A stretch of DNA of 64,000 nucleotides, taken from NCBI GenBank assembly GCA_050117315.1, contig JASFMY010000004.1:44635-108634 (forward strand), given 5' to 3'. The translations under genes and the position numbers were made by a program. The first letter of the stretch is position 1; each line of letters opens with the position of its first letter. This document shows, piece after piece, positions 52,686 to 61,084 of this stretch. Under the pieces are notes generated by a model. That model saw nothing but the letters and a program-made list of their open reading frames with translations, was not told the origin of the DNA and searched no databases. Origin of the DNA: JANQIV01 sp050117315 (GTDB taxonomy: Bacteria; Bacteroidota; Ignavibacteria; Ignavibacteriales; Melioribacteraceae).

Positions 52686-53909
52686 ATGCCTTTAAAACTG
52701 ACAAATAAATATTTTATACCGATAACCACAGTAGTGCTTGCGTTTCTTACTGCTATGTCGCCTTTTGCTACTGATACCTATTTATCTGCCATGCCCGAGA
52801 TGGCTGAATTTTTCGGCGTAGGCATTAACATGGTAGAGATCTCACTTACCGTATATTTCCTGGGTTTCGCGGTAGGTAACTTTTTCGGGGGACCATTATC
52901 GGATTCTTTCGGAAGAAAAAGAATAGCGCTGATAGGTATATTCCTTTACGGGATATCTGCTGCGGTAATACCTGTCAGCACTAAAATAGAATACGTGTGG
53001 GTGTTTCGTTTTATTCAAGCGTTCGGCGGGGGATTTGCCTCGGTTACAAGTATGGTGTTTGTGCGTGACTGGTTTGAAGGAAAGCAGGTTGCCAAACTTG
53101 CCACCTTAATCGGAATGATTATGATGCTTGCCCCGTTGTTTGCGCCTATTATTGGAAGCGTTCTGCTTGAGCTTTTCGGGTGGCAGTCAATATTTTATTT
53201 CTTAATAGTGTTTTCCGTATTGCTTTTCGCGGTATTCTCCACAGTTATGTCTGAATCGAGGGATAAAACGCTTATAACAAAACATATAAACGTGCAGCAG
53301 TTTGTAGGAAAGTATAAAATATTTTTCTCCAACCGGCATGCAGTACTTGTGCTGCTTACGATCAGTTCCTCGGTTGCAGGAATGTTTACTTTTATTACCG
53401 GCGCATCCTTTATGTATATAGAGTTTTACGGTTTTAAAGAAAGTGTATTTGCTTTGCTTTTCGCTTCCAACATAATACTTAACGTTATTTTGTCTCTTAT
53501 GAATACTATCCTTCTTAAACGTTATGAACCGGAACAACTATTAAGAGTAGGACTTTGGCTGCAGTTTGCCGCAGGATTTGCATTGTTTATAACCGTGTTT
53601 TTAAGCAAGCCCCCTTTTATTGTAGTCTTTATTTCCGTTGTAATATTTATGGGGAGTATGGGATTAATATTCGGGAACGGAACTGCGGTTATACTTAACC
53701 TTATGCCGGAGATAAGCGGATCGGCAAACGCTATGATAGGCGTATCGAGATTCTTTTTCAGTTTTGTTACGGGATTGCTGCTTGCGTTATTCCACACCGG
53801 TGATCTTGTGCCCATCGGTTCTGTAATGTTCGGGTGTACTTTTATAGCTAATATATATTTCTACTTCTTTAAGAAGAAAGAGAGTTATAAAGAGGCCTAT
53901 TCGGAGTAG
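52686..53909 (+). CDS. Bcr/CflA-family MFS drug transporter
   Basis: 407 residues with 12 membrane segments. Early AMSPFATDTYLSAMPEMAEFF is the characteristic Bcr/CflA start (the AtDtYLPAlP motif), and GPLSDSFGRKRIALIG is the major-facilitator loop 2-3 motif. These proton-driven transporters export antibiotics and small molecules from the cytoplasm. Codon choice is richer in G and C at third positions than in neighbouring genes, consistent with recent acquisition. A wrecked LysR-type gene follows and may have been its regulator. Confidence 0.87.
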   Translation: MPLKLTNKYFIPITTVVLAFLTAMSPFATDTYLSAMPEMAEFFGVGINMVEISLTVYFLGFAVGNFFGGPLSDSFGRKRIALIGIFLYGISAAVIPVSTKIEYVWVFRFIQAFGGGFASVTSMVFVRDWFEGKQVAKLATLIGMIMMLAPLFAPIIGSVLLELFGWQSIFYFLIVFSVLLFAVFSTVMSESRDKTLITKHINVQQFVGKYKIFFSNRHAVLVLLTISSSVAGMFTFITGASFMYIEFYGFKESVFALLFASNIILNVILSLMNTILLKRYEPEQLLRVGLWLQFAAGFALFITVFLSKPPFIVVFISVVIFMGSMGLIFGNGTAVILNLMPEISGSANAMIGVSRFFFSFVTGLLLALFHTGDLVPIGSVMFGCTFIANIYFYFFKKKESYKEAYSE

Positions 53910-53942
53910 AGCCGTTTATTATATAATTAGAAGTAGTTTAAT

Positions 53943-54113
53943 ATGGATTACATGGATAAAGTTTTTATATCGGTTGCCGATTTCAGAGGCCGCGGAAGAA
54001 TAGTTTATAAGTCAGCCTGCGGTAACCAAGCATATTAAGGAATTGGAAAGCAAGTTGAACATAGCGTTGTTCGAACACTAAGGGAACAAGATATATTTAA
54101 CAAAAGCGAGAAA
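53943..54113 (+). pseudogene. LysR-type regulator, decayed fragment
   Basis: In three frames the DNA gives pieces of a LysR N-terminus: MDKVFISVADF, then SEAAEE followed by a stop, then ISQPAVTKHIKELESKLNIALFE, another stop, and GNKIYLTKA. This is the family's helix-turn-helix in order but with frameshifts and stops, and the effector domain is absent. It follows the MFS gene. A clear pseudogene. Confidence 0.8.
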
Positions 54114-54166
54114 GACTACTTACCGTTATTGAAATAACGCTGCAAGCATTTAAACTATACACAAGC

Positions 54167-54276
54167 CAAATTGGTTTTTGGATTTCGCCATAAAATCCTC
54201 CCGCCGTACGAGACTTTGGGAGGCGGGGAGGATTTAGGTGAGTTCTAAATAAAAACTAAATCCCAAAACCAATTTG
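54167..54276. repeat. nested inverted repeats, about 110 bp
   Basis: Outer arms CAAATTGGTTTTTGGATTT (54167-54185) and AAATCCCAAAACCAATTTG (54258-54276) are nearly perfect complements. Inside them AAATCCTCCCGCC and GGCGGGGAGGATTT (54193-54205, 54222-54235) form a second stem. A long double hairpin without coding content, like a MITE or palindromic element. Confidence 0.7.
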
Positions 54277-54437
54277 CAACAAGTATACGTTACCAGAAGT
54301 GAGATAAAAAATAATTAATTTGATTATAAAAGAGAATTCCAAATTAGAAATTCTAAATTATTTGTTATGTAAAATATTTAAAATTCCGTATATTAAATTC
54401 ACAATTGAAATTAAAAATAATTTAATAATTTACCTAT

Positions 54438-54511
54438 GTCCCGTTAGGAATGAAATAATTATAGCTAAATAAGAACACATTATCAGAACCAAAGTCCCTT
54501 AGGGACGAAAT
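54438..54511. repeat. two copies of a REP-like motif
   Basis: GTCCCGTTAGGAATGAAAT (54438-54456) and GTCCCTTAGGGACGAAAT (54494-54511) are variants of one short palindromic motif; the second has a perfect GTCCC/GGGAC core. They sit in the 834-base region (53910-54743) that has no intact gene. Confidence 0.5.
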
Positions 54512-54537
54512 ACCGGCATGCAGCATTTTATTTTGGA

Positions 54538-54684
54538 CGACCGGCAATCGTTTTAAGGCGGTAAGAAATCACTTAAGGGCTTCAAGCAGTCAATTACAGA
54601 CTGCCAGCAATGAGTTTTGGTCCCTAAGCAATCAATTTTGGTCAGTCAGCGGTGAGTTTTGTTCAATGAAAAATCATTTTTTAC
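54538..54684. repeat. degenerate 21-bp tandem repeat, seven units
   Basis: Seven consecutive 21-base units (54538, 54559, 54580, 54601, 54622, 54643, 54664), with consensus near AGCAATCAATTTTGGT at each end. Because 21 is seven codons, one frame reads as heptads: ASNEFWS, LSNQFWS, VSGEFCS, and so on to a stop at 54705. No start codon in that frame was found, so it may be a remnant of a heptad-repeat protein or non-coding. Confidence 0.7.
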
Positions 54685-54755
54685 TGTTAATTAACGATGC
54701 CGGTTAAGAATAGAGTCGCTAATTCATTCAATAAAATAATAAAGTGGGAGAATTT

Positions 54756-55409
54756 ATGTCTTACAGCGAATCCATTGATGCAATACTTACAAAATCCGGT
54801 GCAGCACTTACTAATGCTGCAGAAAATGCTGATATAGCATTAGCCCTTGCATTATTCGGTTATGGTTCGGAAAAAATTAATGAAGGAAAAACTTTATTGG
54901 AAAAAGCTTCCGAATTAAATGCAAAACAGAAAAAGGAATACAGCGAACAATATGAAGCAACGGAAGAATTTAACAGTAAACGTGAAACGGCAAACAAAGA
55001 GTACATGAAACTCGTGAAACTAAGCCGTATTTGTTTTAGAAACAAGCCCGGAATATATATCGAATTAGGATTAAGCGGTGAACGGAAAGTGACAATATCA
55101 GGCTGGATAACTCAGGTAGACCTTTTTTACCGTAACCTCTTGGCTAGTCCAGAGGCTAAAGAGGCCTTAGCCGTGTATGGTATTACGGAAGAAAAAATTC
55201 AATCAACTTATGATCTGCTTAAAGAAACTCAAACGTTACTGTCGGCTAGAAATAACGAAATGGGCGAGGCGCAGGATGCCACCAAAGAACGCGATAAAGT
55301 AATTGACGAATTAAATGAATGGATGAGTGATTTTTATGCGGTTGCACATATCGCTCTCGAAGAACATCCCCAGCTAATTGAAAGCCTTGGTATTGTTGAA
55401 CCGAGTTAG
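54756..55409 (+). CDS. all-helical hypothetical protein, 217 aa
   Basis: ATG at 54756 with GTGGGAG upstream (a GTG at 54744 would overlap that site). Strongly helical and charged, with KQKKEYSEQYEATEEFNSKRETANKEYMK as coiled coil. The C-terminus reads WMSDFYAVAHIALEEHPQLIESLGI. Similar helical proteins seem to be a Bacteroidota-group family of unknown role, as remembered. It directly follows the 21-bp heptad array, which may be part of the same locus. Confidence 0.55.
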   Translation: MSYSESIDAILTKSGAALTNAAENADIALALALFGYGSEKINEGKTLLEKASELNAKQKKEYSEQYEATEEFNSKRETANKEYMKLVKLSRICFRNKPGIYIELGLSGERKVTISGWITQVDLFYRNLLASPEAKEALAVYGITEEKIQSTYDLLKETQTLLSARNNEMGEAQDATKERDKVIDELNEWMSDFYAVAHIALEEHPQLIESLGIVEPS

Positions 55410-55459
55410 TTTGCTAATTTAGATTGGATTGATTAGTGTAAATAAACACCTTACATGAT

Positions 55460-55496
55460 GTGTAATTCGTGGCCAAAACTGTTGGCACGAATTACA
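55460..55496. terminator. long hairpin between convergent genes
   Basis: GTGTAATTCGTGGCCAA pairs with TTGGCACGAATTACAC in a 16-bp stem with one bulged G and a short loop. It lies between two convergent genes, so it could be a shared terminator or an RNA structure. There is no T run. Confidence 0.55.
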
Positions 55497-55542
55497 CTAA
55501 TTTGTACGAATCTTAGTGGAATTTTTATATTCGAAAGGATAT

Positions 55543-56109
55543 TTACTCCTTACCCTCCTGATGTTTATGCGAATGTTCAATTTTGTTTACAATTTTTTCA
55601 ATCTCTGAATAACCTTCGTGCATTTTGCGTAGTTCACTTTCAAGCTTGTAGATTTTATAGGATTCAATTGACTCTGAGCCACCTAAGAGCCAATTGATAT
55701 CACAGCCCAAACGGAGCAGTTTAACAAGTATTCTTGAGCCGGGTTCACGTTTGCCGCTTATGTATTGCTGAAGCTGCTGCGGCGAAATTTCCATACCTTC
55801 GGCAAGTTTTTTAAGTGTACCGTATTTGCGTTTCGCAAATGCTCTTATTCTTTCGCCAATCCCTATTCTTAATTCTTCATCTGTGAAAAGGTCATAATTG
55901 TCTGTCGCGTCTTCATCATAGAGGCTAAGCTCAAATTGGTACTCTGATAAAATCTCTTTGATCTGCTCATAGAGGTCCTCATCAAATTTATCGCTTTCAT
56001 GCAGTAAAAATTTTAGCGTTGTTGACTTAATCCCGAGTTTCTCCGCGAGCCAGTTTTCTTTGACGCCTTGTGACTTTAACAGTCTGTTCAATTCTTCCTG
56101 TTTAGTCAA
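55543..56109 (-). CDS. transcriptional regulator with two helix-turn-helix domains
   Basis: 188 residues on the minus strand. The first HTH (KENWLAEKLGIKSTTLKFLL, residues about 18-37) and a second, XRE-type HTH (LKKLAEGMEISPQQLQQYISGKREPG, residues about 98-123) are separated by an acidic linker. The C-terminus is a coiled coil (ELRKMHEGYSEIEKIVNKIEH) for dimerisation. XRE regulators usually bind operator sites near their own promoter; the 178-base divergent gap to the MATE gene is the likely place. Ligand unknown. Confidence 0.75.
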   Translation of the reverse strand: MTKQEELNRLLKSQGVKENWLAEKLGIKSTTLKFLLHESDKFDEDLYEQIKEILSEYQFELSLYDEDATDNYDLFTDEELRIGIGERIRAFAKRKYGTLKKLAEGMEISPQQLQQYISGKREPGSRILVKLLRLGCDINWLLGGSESIESYKIYKLESELRKMHEGYSEIEKIVNKIEHSHKHQEGKE

Positions 56110-56287
56110 AAGTAATCCCCATTTCTAATATTAAATATTTGTTAAAAAATAATAAAAAAATAAATAAAATTAAGCAATTGAACAATGTTATCCTGTGGTT
56201 CGATCAGGCAGTAAGTTTCATGCAATAATAAAGAAAATGATATAATCAATTTTTTTCTCATCATTAAAATCAATATTTTTCATTAGT

Positions 56288-57640
56288 ATGAAATTTATTG
56301 CCGACTTAAGTACTTACAAATATATTCTGCGTATTGCTCTTCCCGCAATAGCCGGACTTTCAACCCAAATGCTTGTATCGTTAGTTGATACGGCAATGGT
56401 AGGTAGATTAGAAGAAGCTGAAGCCTCACTTGCGGCAATGGGACTGGGTGTTTTAGCGACATGGGCTTTTATAGCATTTTTTTCAAGCTTTGCTACAGGC
56501 ACTCATGTTTTGACTGCACGAAGATTCGGAGAGAAAAATTATACTCGTTGCGGCGAAGTATTAAATACTTCCTTAATTATTTCGCTTGTAACCGGTATTG
56601 TTGTCGGTGCATTTATTTCGTATACATCATACGATTTTGCAAAATTAATTTCCGTTGATGATAAAGTAGCTTTTTTTGCCGGAGATTATCTTCACTACAG
56701 GTTTATGGGGCTACCGTTTTTCTTAATGACGGTCTCATACAGGGGATTCTTTTTCGGTATAGGTAAAACAAAAATATTTATGTATTCGGGCATCATGGCA
56801 AATGTGCTGAATATGGTTTTTAATTATATATTCATCTACGGAATGTTTGGAATTGAAGGGATGGGATTAGCCGGAGCCGGGTTGGGTTCAACACTTGCAA
56901 CTATTTGCGATTCATTGTTCTATCTTACCGTCTGTTCAATTCCGCGTTACAGGTTGAAGTATAATTATTTCAAATCCATCAGGTATGTTAAAGAAATCGG
57001 GAATTCAATTCTAAAAATTTCTTTACCCATTTCTTTTCAAAACATATTTATTCTATTGGGATTTTTAGGCTTTGTTGCAATTTCCGGTTTAATCAGTACA
57101 ACTGCTCAAGCAGCAAGCCAGGTTATAATTTCCGCAATTCAGCTCTCACTTTTTCCATGCTTTGGATTCGGGATTGCAATTCAAACCCTGGTTGGAAATA
57201 GTCTTGGCGCCGGCAAAATAAACATAGCAAAATATTACGGTTTTGAAACGAGCAAAGTTGCTACGCTTTATACCATAATTATTGGAATATTTTTAACCTT
57301 AACACCTAGAATAATTTTGGCAATTGTAACAAATAACCATGATGTAATTGAAGCAGCAGTACCGGCATTAAGAATTGCCGGTGTAGGGCAGATTTTTTAC
57401 GGTATAGGGATTGTGCTTGCAAACGGTCTGCAGGCTTCCGGGCAGACTTTATTTGTTATGATCGCGGAAGTAATTATAAATTGGTTTTTATTTATACCAA
57501 TTGCTTACCTGCTTGGAGTTTTTTGGGGAATGGGATTAACCGGAGCCTGGATGGCTCTGCCGTTTTATGTAATTCTTTATTCAATTACAATTTTTGTTAA
57601 ATTTAAATACGGAAATTGGAAAAATCTAAAAGCGGTATAA
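56288..57640 (+). CDS. MATE-family multidrug efflux transporter
   Basis: 450 residues, 12 membrane spans, starting IALPAIAGLSTQMLVSLVDTAMVGRL, the MATE N-terminal signature, with a repeat of that pattern in the second half (ISAIQLSLFPCFGFGIAIQTLVGNSLGAG). These antiporters use Na+ or H+ gradients to export drugs or metabolites. It is divergently placed to the double-HTH regulator, which may control it. Confidence 0.9.
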   Translation: MKFIADLSTYKYILRIALPAIAGLSTQMLVSLVDTAMVGRLEEAEASLAAMGLGVLATWAFIAFFSSFATGTHVLTARRFGEKNYTRCGEVLNTSLIISLVTGIVVGAFISYTSYDFAKLISVDDKVAFFAGDYLHYRFMGLPFFLMTVSYRGFFFGIGKTKIFMYSGIMANVLNMVFNYIFIYGMFGIEGMGLAGAGLGSTLATICDSLFYLTVCSIPRYRLKYNYFKSIRYVKEIGNSILKISLPISFQNIFILLGFLGFVAISGLISTTAQAASQVIISAIQLSLFPCFGFGIAIQTLVGNSLGAGKINIAKYYGFETSKVATLYTIIIGIFLTLTPRIILAIVTNNHDVIEAAVPALRIAGVGQIFYGIGIVLANGLQASGQTLFVMIAEVIINWFLFIPIAYLLGVFWGMGLTGAWMALPFYVILYSITIFVKFKYGNWKNLKAV

Positions 57641-57709
57641 ATTTTTCCCCTAATAATTATTTAATGATTAAAACTTGACAGTTATGTCAATAAAAAATAT
57701 ATTTGCGAT

Positions 57710-58111
57710 ATGAAAAAAGTAATCTATACAATTCTGTCTTTTTTTATAATCTTTTCATTCGAAGTTTTCGGCGGTGCTGAATTTAACTCATATGAAGTAG
57801 AGAGTAGTAATGGTAATATAGTTGTAAAATGGAGCACGGGCGAGGAAACAAATCTTTCCCATTTTGTTGTTACTAGAAGAACCCCAAATAGTGATTTTGG
57901 TGAGATAGCAATTATCTCATCAAAGGGTAGCAATTCTTCTTATGAATACGTTGACGAAAATGCTTACAAAACAAGTGACGCTGTTTACGTTTACCAGGTT
58001 CTCATCGTAGATAACGACGGCAAAATAACCAAAAGCAAAGAACTTACTATAGCCCACATAGTTTCAAGCGTTAAAAGAACATGGGGCAGTATTAAAGCCT
58101 TATTTAGATAA
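57710..58111 (+). CDS. secreted protein with Fn3-like domain, 133 aa
   Basis: Signal peptide at residues 1-21 (MKKVIYTILSFFIIFSFEVFG). The mature part has the pattern NIVVKWSTGEETNLSHFVVTRR and YVYQVLIVDNDGK of an Fn3-like beta-sandwich often found at the end of secreted Bacteroidota-group proteins. About one domain only, so it may be a minimal exported protein. The Maf gene starts 9 bases after it ends, probably in the same operon. Confidence 0.6.
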   Translation: MKKVIYTILSFFIIFSFEVFGGAEFNSYEVESSNGNIVVKWSTGEETNLSHFVVTRRTPNSDFGEIAIISSKGSNSSYEYVDENAYKTSDAVYVYQVLIVDNDGKITKSKELTIAHIVSSVKRTWGSIKALFR

Positions 58112-58120
58112 TCTTTCCTG

Positions 58121-58699
58121 ATGATCAATCTTAGAACACCTTTTTATTTAGCTTCAAAATCTCCAAGAAGAAGAAAACTATTAAAACTGCTTGGTTTTCC
58201 TTTTAAATCGTTCAGCGTAGATTTACATGAAGAAATTCTTGACGGTGAACATCCGGTAAAAACCGTTAAACGTTTATCAAATGATAAAATGAATCTTGCG
58301 GAAAAAAAAGTCAAAGAAGGGATTATCCTTTGTGCAGATACAATTGTTGTTTTGAACAAGCAAATAATCGGTAAACCAAAAAATAAAAAGGATGCAGAAA
58401 GAATACTGAAATTATTGAGCGGCAAAACACACAACGTTTATACGGGGTATACTCTTCATAACAACACTAATGGTAGAAAAATTACCGGATACGAAAAAAC
58501 CCGAGTTACTTTTAGGGAATTAACCAACATGGAAATTATTGATTACATACAAACAGGAAGCCCGATGGATAAAGCCGGGGCTTACGGTTACCAGGATGAT
58601 TTCGGTTCGGTGTTTGTGAAAAAAATTAACGGCTGTTATTATAACGTAATAGGGCTGCCTATCTCAAGTGTTTATCATTCTCTTTTAGAAATAATTTGA
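58121..58699 (+). CDS. maf: Maf family nucleoside triphosphate pyrophosphatase
   Basis: LASKSPRRRKLLKLLGFPF near residues 8-26 is the substrate-binding start of Maf. CADTIVVLN contains the conserved aspartate, and GSPMDKAGAYGYQ is the Maf C-terminal signature. The enzyme hydrolyses non-canonical or modified dNTP/NTPs (dTTP, UTP and 5-methyl types in YhdE-like members) to monophosphate and pyrophosphate in the cytoplasm. Length 192 is normal. Confidence 0.9.
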   Translation: MINLRTPFYLASKSPRRRKLLKLLGFPFKSFSVDLHEEILDGEHPVKTVKRLSNDKMNLAEKKVKEGIILCADTIVVLNKQIIGKPKNKKDAERILKLLSGKTHNVYTGYTLHNNTNGRKITGYEKTRVTFRELTNMEIIDYIQTGSPMDKAGAYGYQDDFGSVFVKKINGCYYNVIGLPISSVYHSLLEII

Positions 58700-58822
58700 T
58701 TTTTTCTAATCTTTGTGTATAATTGACCGTACACGCTTCATTTTAAAGTTTTCTCTTAGTTAATTAAAAATTATATTTCAAAGCTATAAAATCATATATA
58801 AATGTAAACCCGGGAGATCTAA

Positions 58823-60160
58823 ATGGCGAATTATAACAAGATAGTTGTACCGCAATCAGGTGAAAAAATAACAATAGAAAATAGAAAATTAAACGTACCG
58901 GATAACCCGGTAATACCATTTATTGAAGGTGACGGAATCGGCCCGGATATCTGGAAAGCTACCCGGCTTGTTTTAGACAGCGCTGTTCAGAAAGCCTATG
59001 GCGGGAATAAAAAAATAGAATGGATGGAAATTTATGCAGGCGAGAAATCATTAGCTACATACGGAGATAATGAATGGCTGCCTGAAGAAACTTTTGATGC
59101 TATTGAAGAATTCAAGGTTGCTATAAAAGGCCCTTTAACAACTCCTGTGGGCGGGGGAATAAGATCATTAAATGTTACACTAAGACAAAGGCTTGATTTA
59201 TACGCCTGCGTAAGACCGGTTAGATGGTTCAACGGAGTTCCCAACCCGATGAAAAATCCCCAGTATCTTGATGTAGTAATTTATAGAGAAAATTCGGAAG
59301 ACATTTATGCCGGGATAGAATGGGAAAGAGGAAAAAGCGATTCGGTTGAGAAGATTGATCAATTGCTTCAGGAAGAAGGAATATTCAAAAAAGTAAGATT
59401 CCCGGAAACAGCTAACTACGGTTTAAAACCTGTTTCGAAAGAGGGCACAGCAAGAATTATAAGAGCGGCATTAAATTATGCCATCAAGCAAAACAAACCT
59501 TCGGTTACAATCGTACATAAAGGAAACATAATGAAATTTACCGAAGGCAAATTCAAAGATTGGGGATTTGAAACCGCTTTGGCTGAATTCAGAGATTATA
59601 TTATAACTGAAGACGAACTGTGGGACCAGGTAAAAGGTGAAGACGGTGTAACACCAATGAAAAAAGAAGGTGCTTTTGCAGATTTAAGAAACGGCAAACC
59701 TGCGGGTGATCCCGGTGATAGAATAATTGTTAAAGATAGAATTGCGGATGCTATGTTTCAGCAGTTGCTTTTAAGACCGGCAGAATATGATGTCCTTGCT
59801 ACAATGAATTTGAATGGAGATTACTTATCCGATGCTTGTGCCGCACAGGTAGGCGGATTGGGAATGGCTCCCGGAGCAAATATAAACTATGAAACCGGCG
59901 CGGCTTTATTTGAAGCTACCCATGGTACTGCTCCTAAATATGCAGGGCTTGATAAAGTAAATCCCGGGTCATTGATTTTATCCGGTGTAATGATGCTTGA
60001 GCATTTAGGCTGGCAGCAAGCAGCAGATCTAATAGTTAAAGGAATTGAGAAAACAATTTCAAACAAAACGGTTACTTATGATTTAGCAAGACAGCTTGAA
60101 GGTGCAAAGCTAATTAAGTGCTCGGAATATGCTGCAGAGATTGTAAATAATATGGAATAA
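58823..60160 (+). CDS. icd: NADP-dependent isocitrate dehydrogenase
   Basis: 445 residues aligning by eye along all of E. coli Icd: PFIEGDGIGPDIW, GPLTTPVGGGIRSLNV (S115 equals the regulatory Ser113), ENSEDIYAGIEW, and HGTAPKYAGLDKVNPGS, where the Lys-Tyr pair supports NADP rather than NAD. It converts isocitrate to 2-oxoglutarate and CO2 in the TCA cycle. An extra stretch of roughly 25 residues is seen around position 180-300 relative to E. coli. Single-gene unit with GGGAGAT before the ATG. Confidence 0.96.
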   Translation: MANYNKIVVPQSGEKITIENRKLNVPDNPVIPFIEGDGIGPDIWKATRLVLDSAVQKAYGGNKKIEWMEIYAGEKSLATYGDNEWLPEETFDAIEEFKVAIKGPLTTPVGGGIRSLNVTLRQRLDLYACVRPVRWFNGVPNPMKNPQYLDVVIYRENSEDIYAGIEWERGKSDSVEKIDQLLQEEGIFKKVRFPETANYGLKPVSKEGTARIIRAALNYAIKQNKPSVTIVHKGNIMKFTEGKFKDWGFETALAEFRDYIITEDELWDQVKGEDGVTPMKKEGAFADLRNGKPAGDPGDRIIVKDRIADAMFQQLLLRPAEYDVLATMNLNGDYLSDACAAQVGGLGMAPGANINYETGAALFEATHGTAPKYAGLDKVNPGSLILSGVMMLEHLGWQQAADLIVKGIEKTISNKTVTYDLARQLEGAKLIKCSEYAAEIVNNME

Positions 60161-60253
60161 CTTCTGATAATAACTGCAGACATGTATATCCTTGATTTTC
60201 AACATAGTGAATATTATAATTGTTATAGTTAATAAAAATTAAAAGGAGGCGAG

Positions 60254-60673
60254 ATGTCAGAAGATAATGGATTAGGAAAAGGGCTTATCATTGGTTTTTT
60301 AACAGGTTCAATTGTTGGCTCATTAATAGCTCTGTTATATGCCCCAAAACCCGGTAAAGAATTAAGAAAAGACATCAGTGATAAAGCTGATGAATATATT
60401 GGCGATGCAGAAGCATATTTAAAGCAAGCCAAAACAAAAGCGACAGAATTAATAAACGACGGTAAAAAAAAATCAGAGAAATTAATTTCTGACGCCAAAG
60501 AAAAAGTTGATGAAATAATTAAAGAAGCGGAACTAGTATTGTCTGATGCAAAAGTAAAAGCAGGCGGTGCGGTTGAATCCGGCAAAGAAGTAATTGCAAA
60601 AGAAGGGGATAAGTTAAAATCCGCTATTAAAGCCGGCGTTGATGCTTATAAAAATACTGAGAAGGAAGCATAA
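60254..60673 (+). CDS. YtxH-domain protein, 139 aa
   Basis: AAAAGGAGGCGAG gives an ideal binding site. GKGLIIGFLTGSIVGSLIALLYAPKPGKELRKDI is the YtxH pattern: one membrane helix, then a PKPGKELR block. A long Lys/Glu/Ala-rich amphipathic tail follows. Family members are membrane-linked and associated with general stress. Transcribed with the DUF948 gene 6 bases downstream. Confidence 0.8.
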   Translation: MSEDNGLGKGLIIGFLTGSIVGSLIALLYAPKPGKELRKDISDKADEYIGDAEAYLKQAKTKATELINDGKKKSEKLISDAKEKVDEIIKEAELVLSDAKVKAGGAVESGKEVIAKEGDKLKSAIKAGVDAYKNTEKEA

Positions 60674-60678
60674 ACTGA

Positions 60679-61056
60679 ATGCCATTACTTGATATATTAT
60701 TAATTGTTCTTATAATATGTGCTTCTGCATTTTGTATCTATTTGATTATTAGTTTTAGGAAAATAAATTCCTCTATTGAAATTATTCAGAAGGATATTCA
60801 CAGAATATCAGAAGAAGCACTTCCGCTGATAGAAAGTTTAAAACAGACCTCGCAAAATGCATCCAAACTTATTGAGAATGCAAACACCCGGATCAATGAT
60901 TTGAGTGATGAGGTCCGTACGTTCAAAAATAAAGTAACAAATTTTTCACTTATCAAAACAAAAAGCAGTATCGGTAATCCGGTAACCGATTTGGTGAAAA
61001 AATTGCGCTCCATATCAAACGGCATGAAAGCATTTTGGAGCAATTTAAAGAGTTGA
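60679..61056 (+). CDS. DUF948-type membrane protein, 125 aa
   Basis: One N-terminal membrane helix (LLDILLIVLIICASAFCIYLII) followed by a long coiled coil (IEIIQKDIHRISEEALPLIESLKQTSQNASKL), as in DUF948. These commonly pair with YtxH-type proteins, as here. The molecular role is unknown, but an envelope stress link is likely. Confidence 0.75.
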   Translation: MPLLDILLIVLIICASAFCIYLIISFRKINSSIEIIQKDIHRISEEALPLIESLKQTSQNASKLIENANTRINDLSDEVRTFKNKVTNFSLIKTKSSIGNPVTDLVKKLRSISNGMKAFWSNLKS

Positions 61057-61084
61057 TTTTGTAATTTTGTAACAGGAGAGAAAA

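Noticed and set aside
53202..53815. two minus-strand frames opposite the MFS transporter
   Set aside because: Both are shadows of the transporter's membrane segments; the + strand product has clear family motifs.
54538..54684. 21-bp array considered as CRISPR
   Set aside because: Units are contiguous and degenerate, without unique spacers or cas genes.
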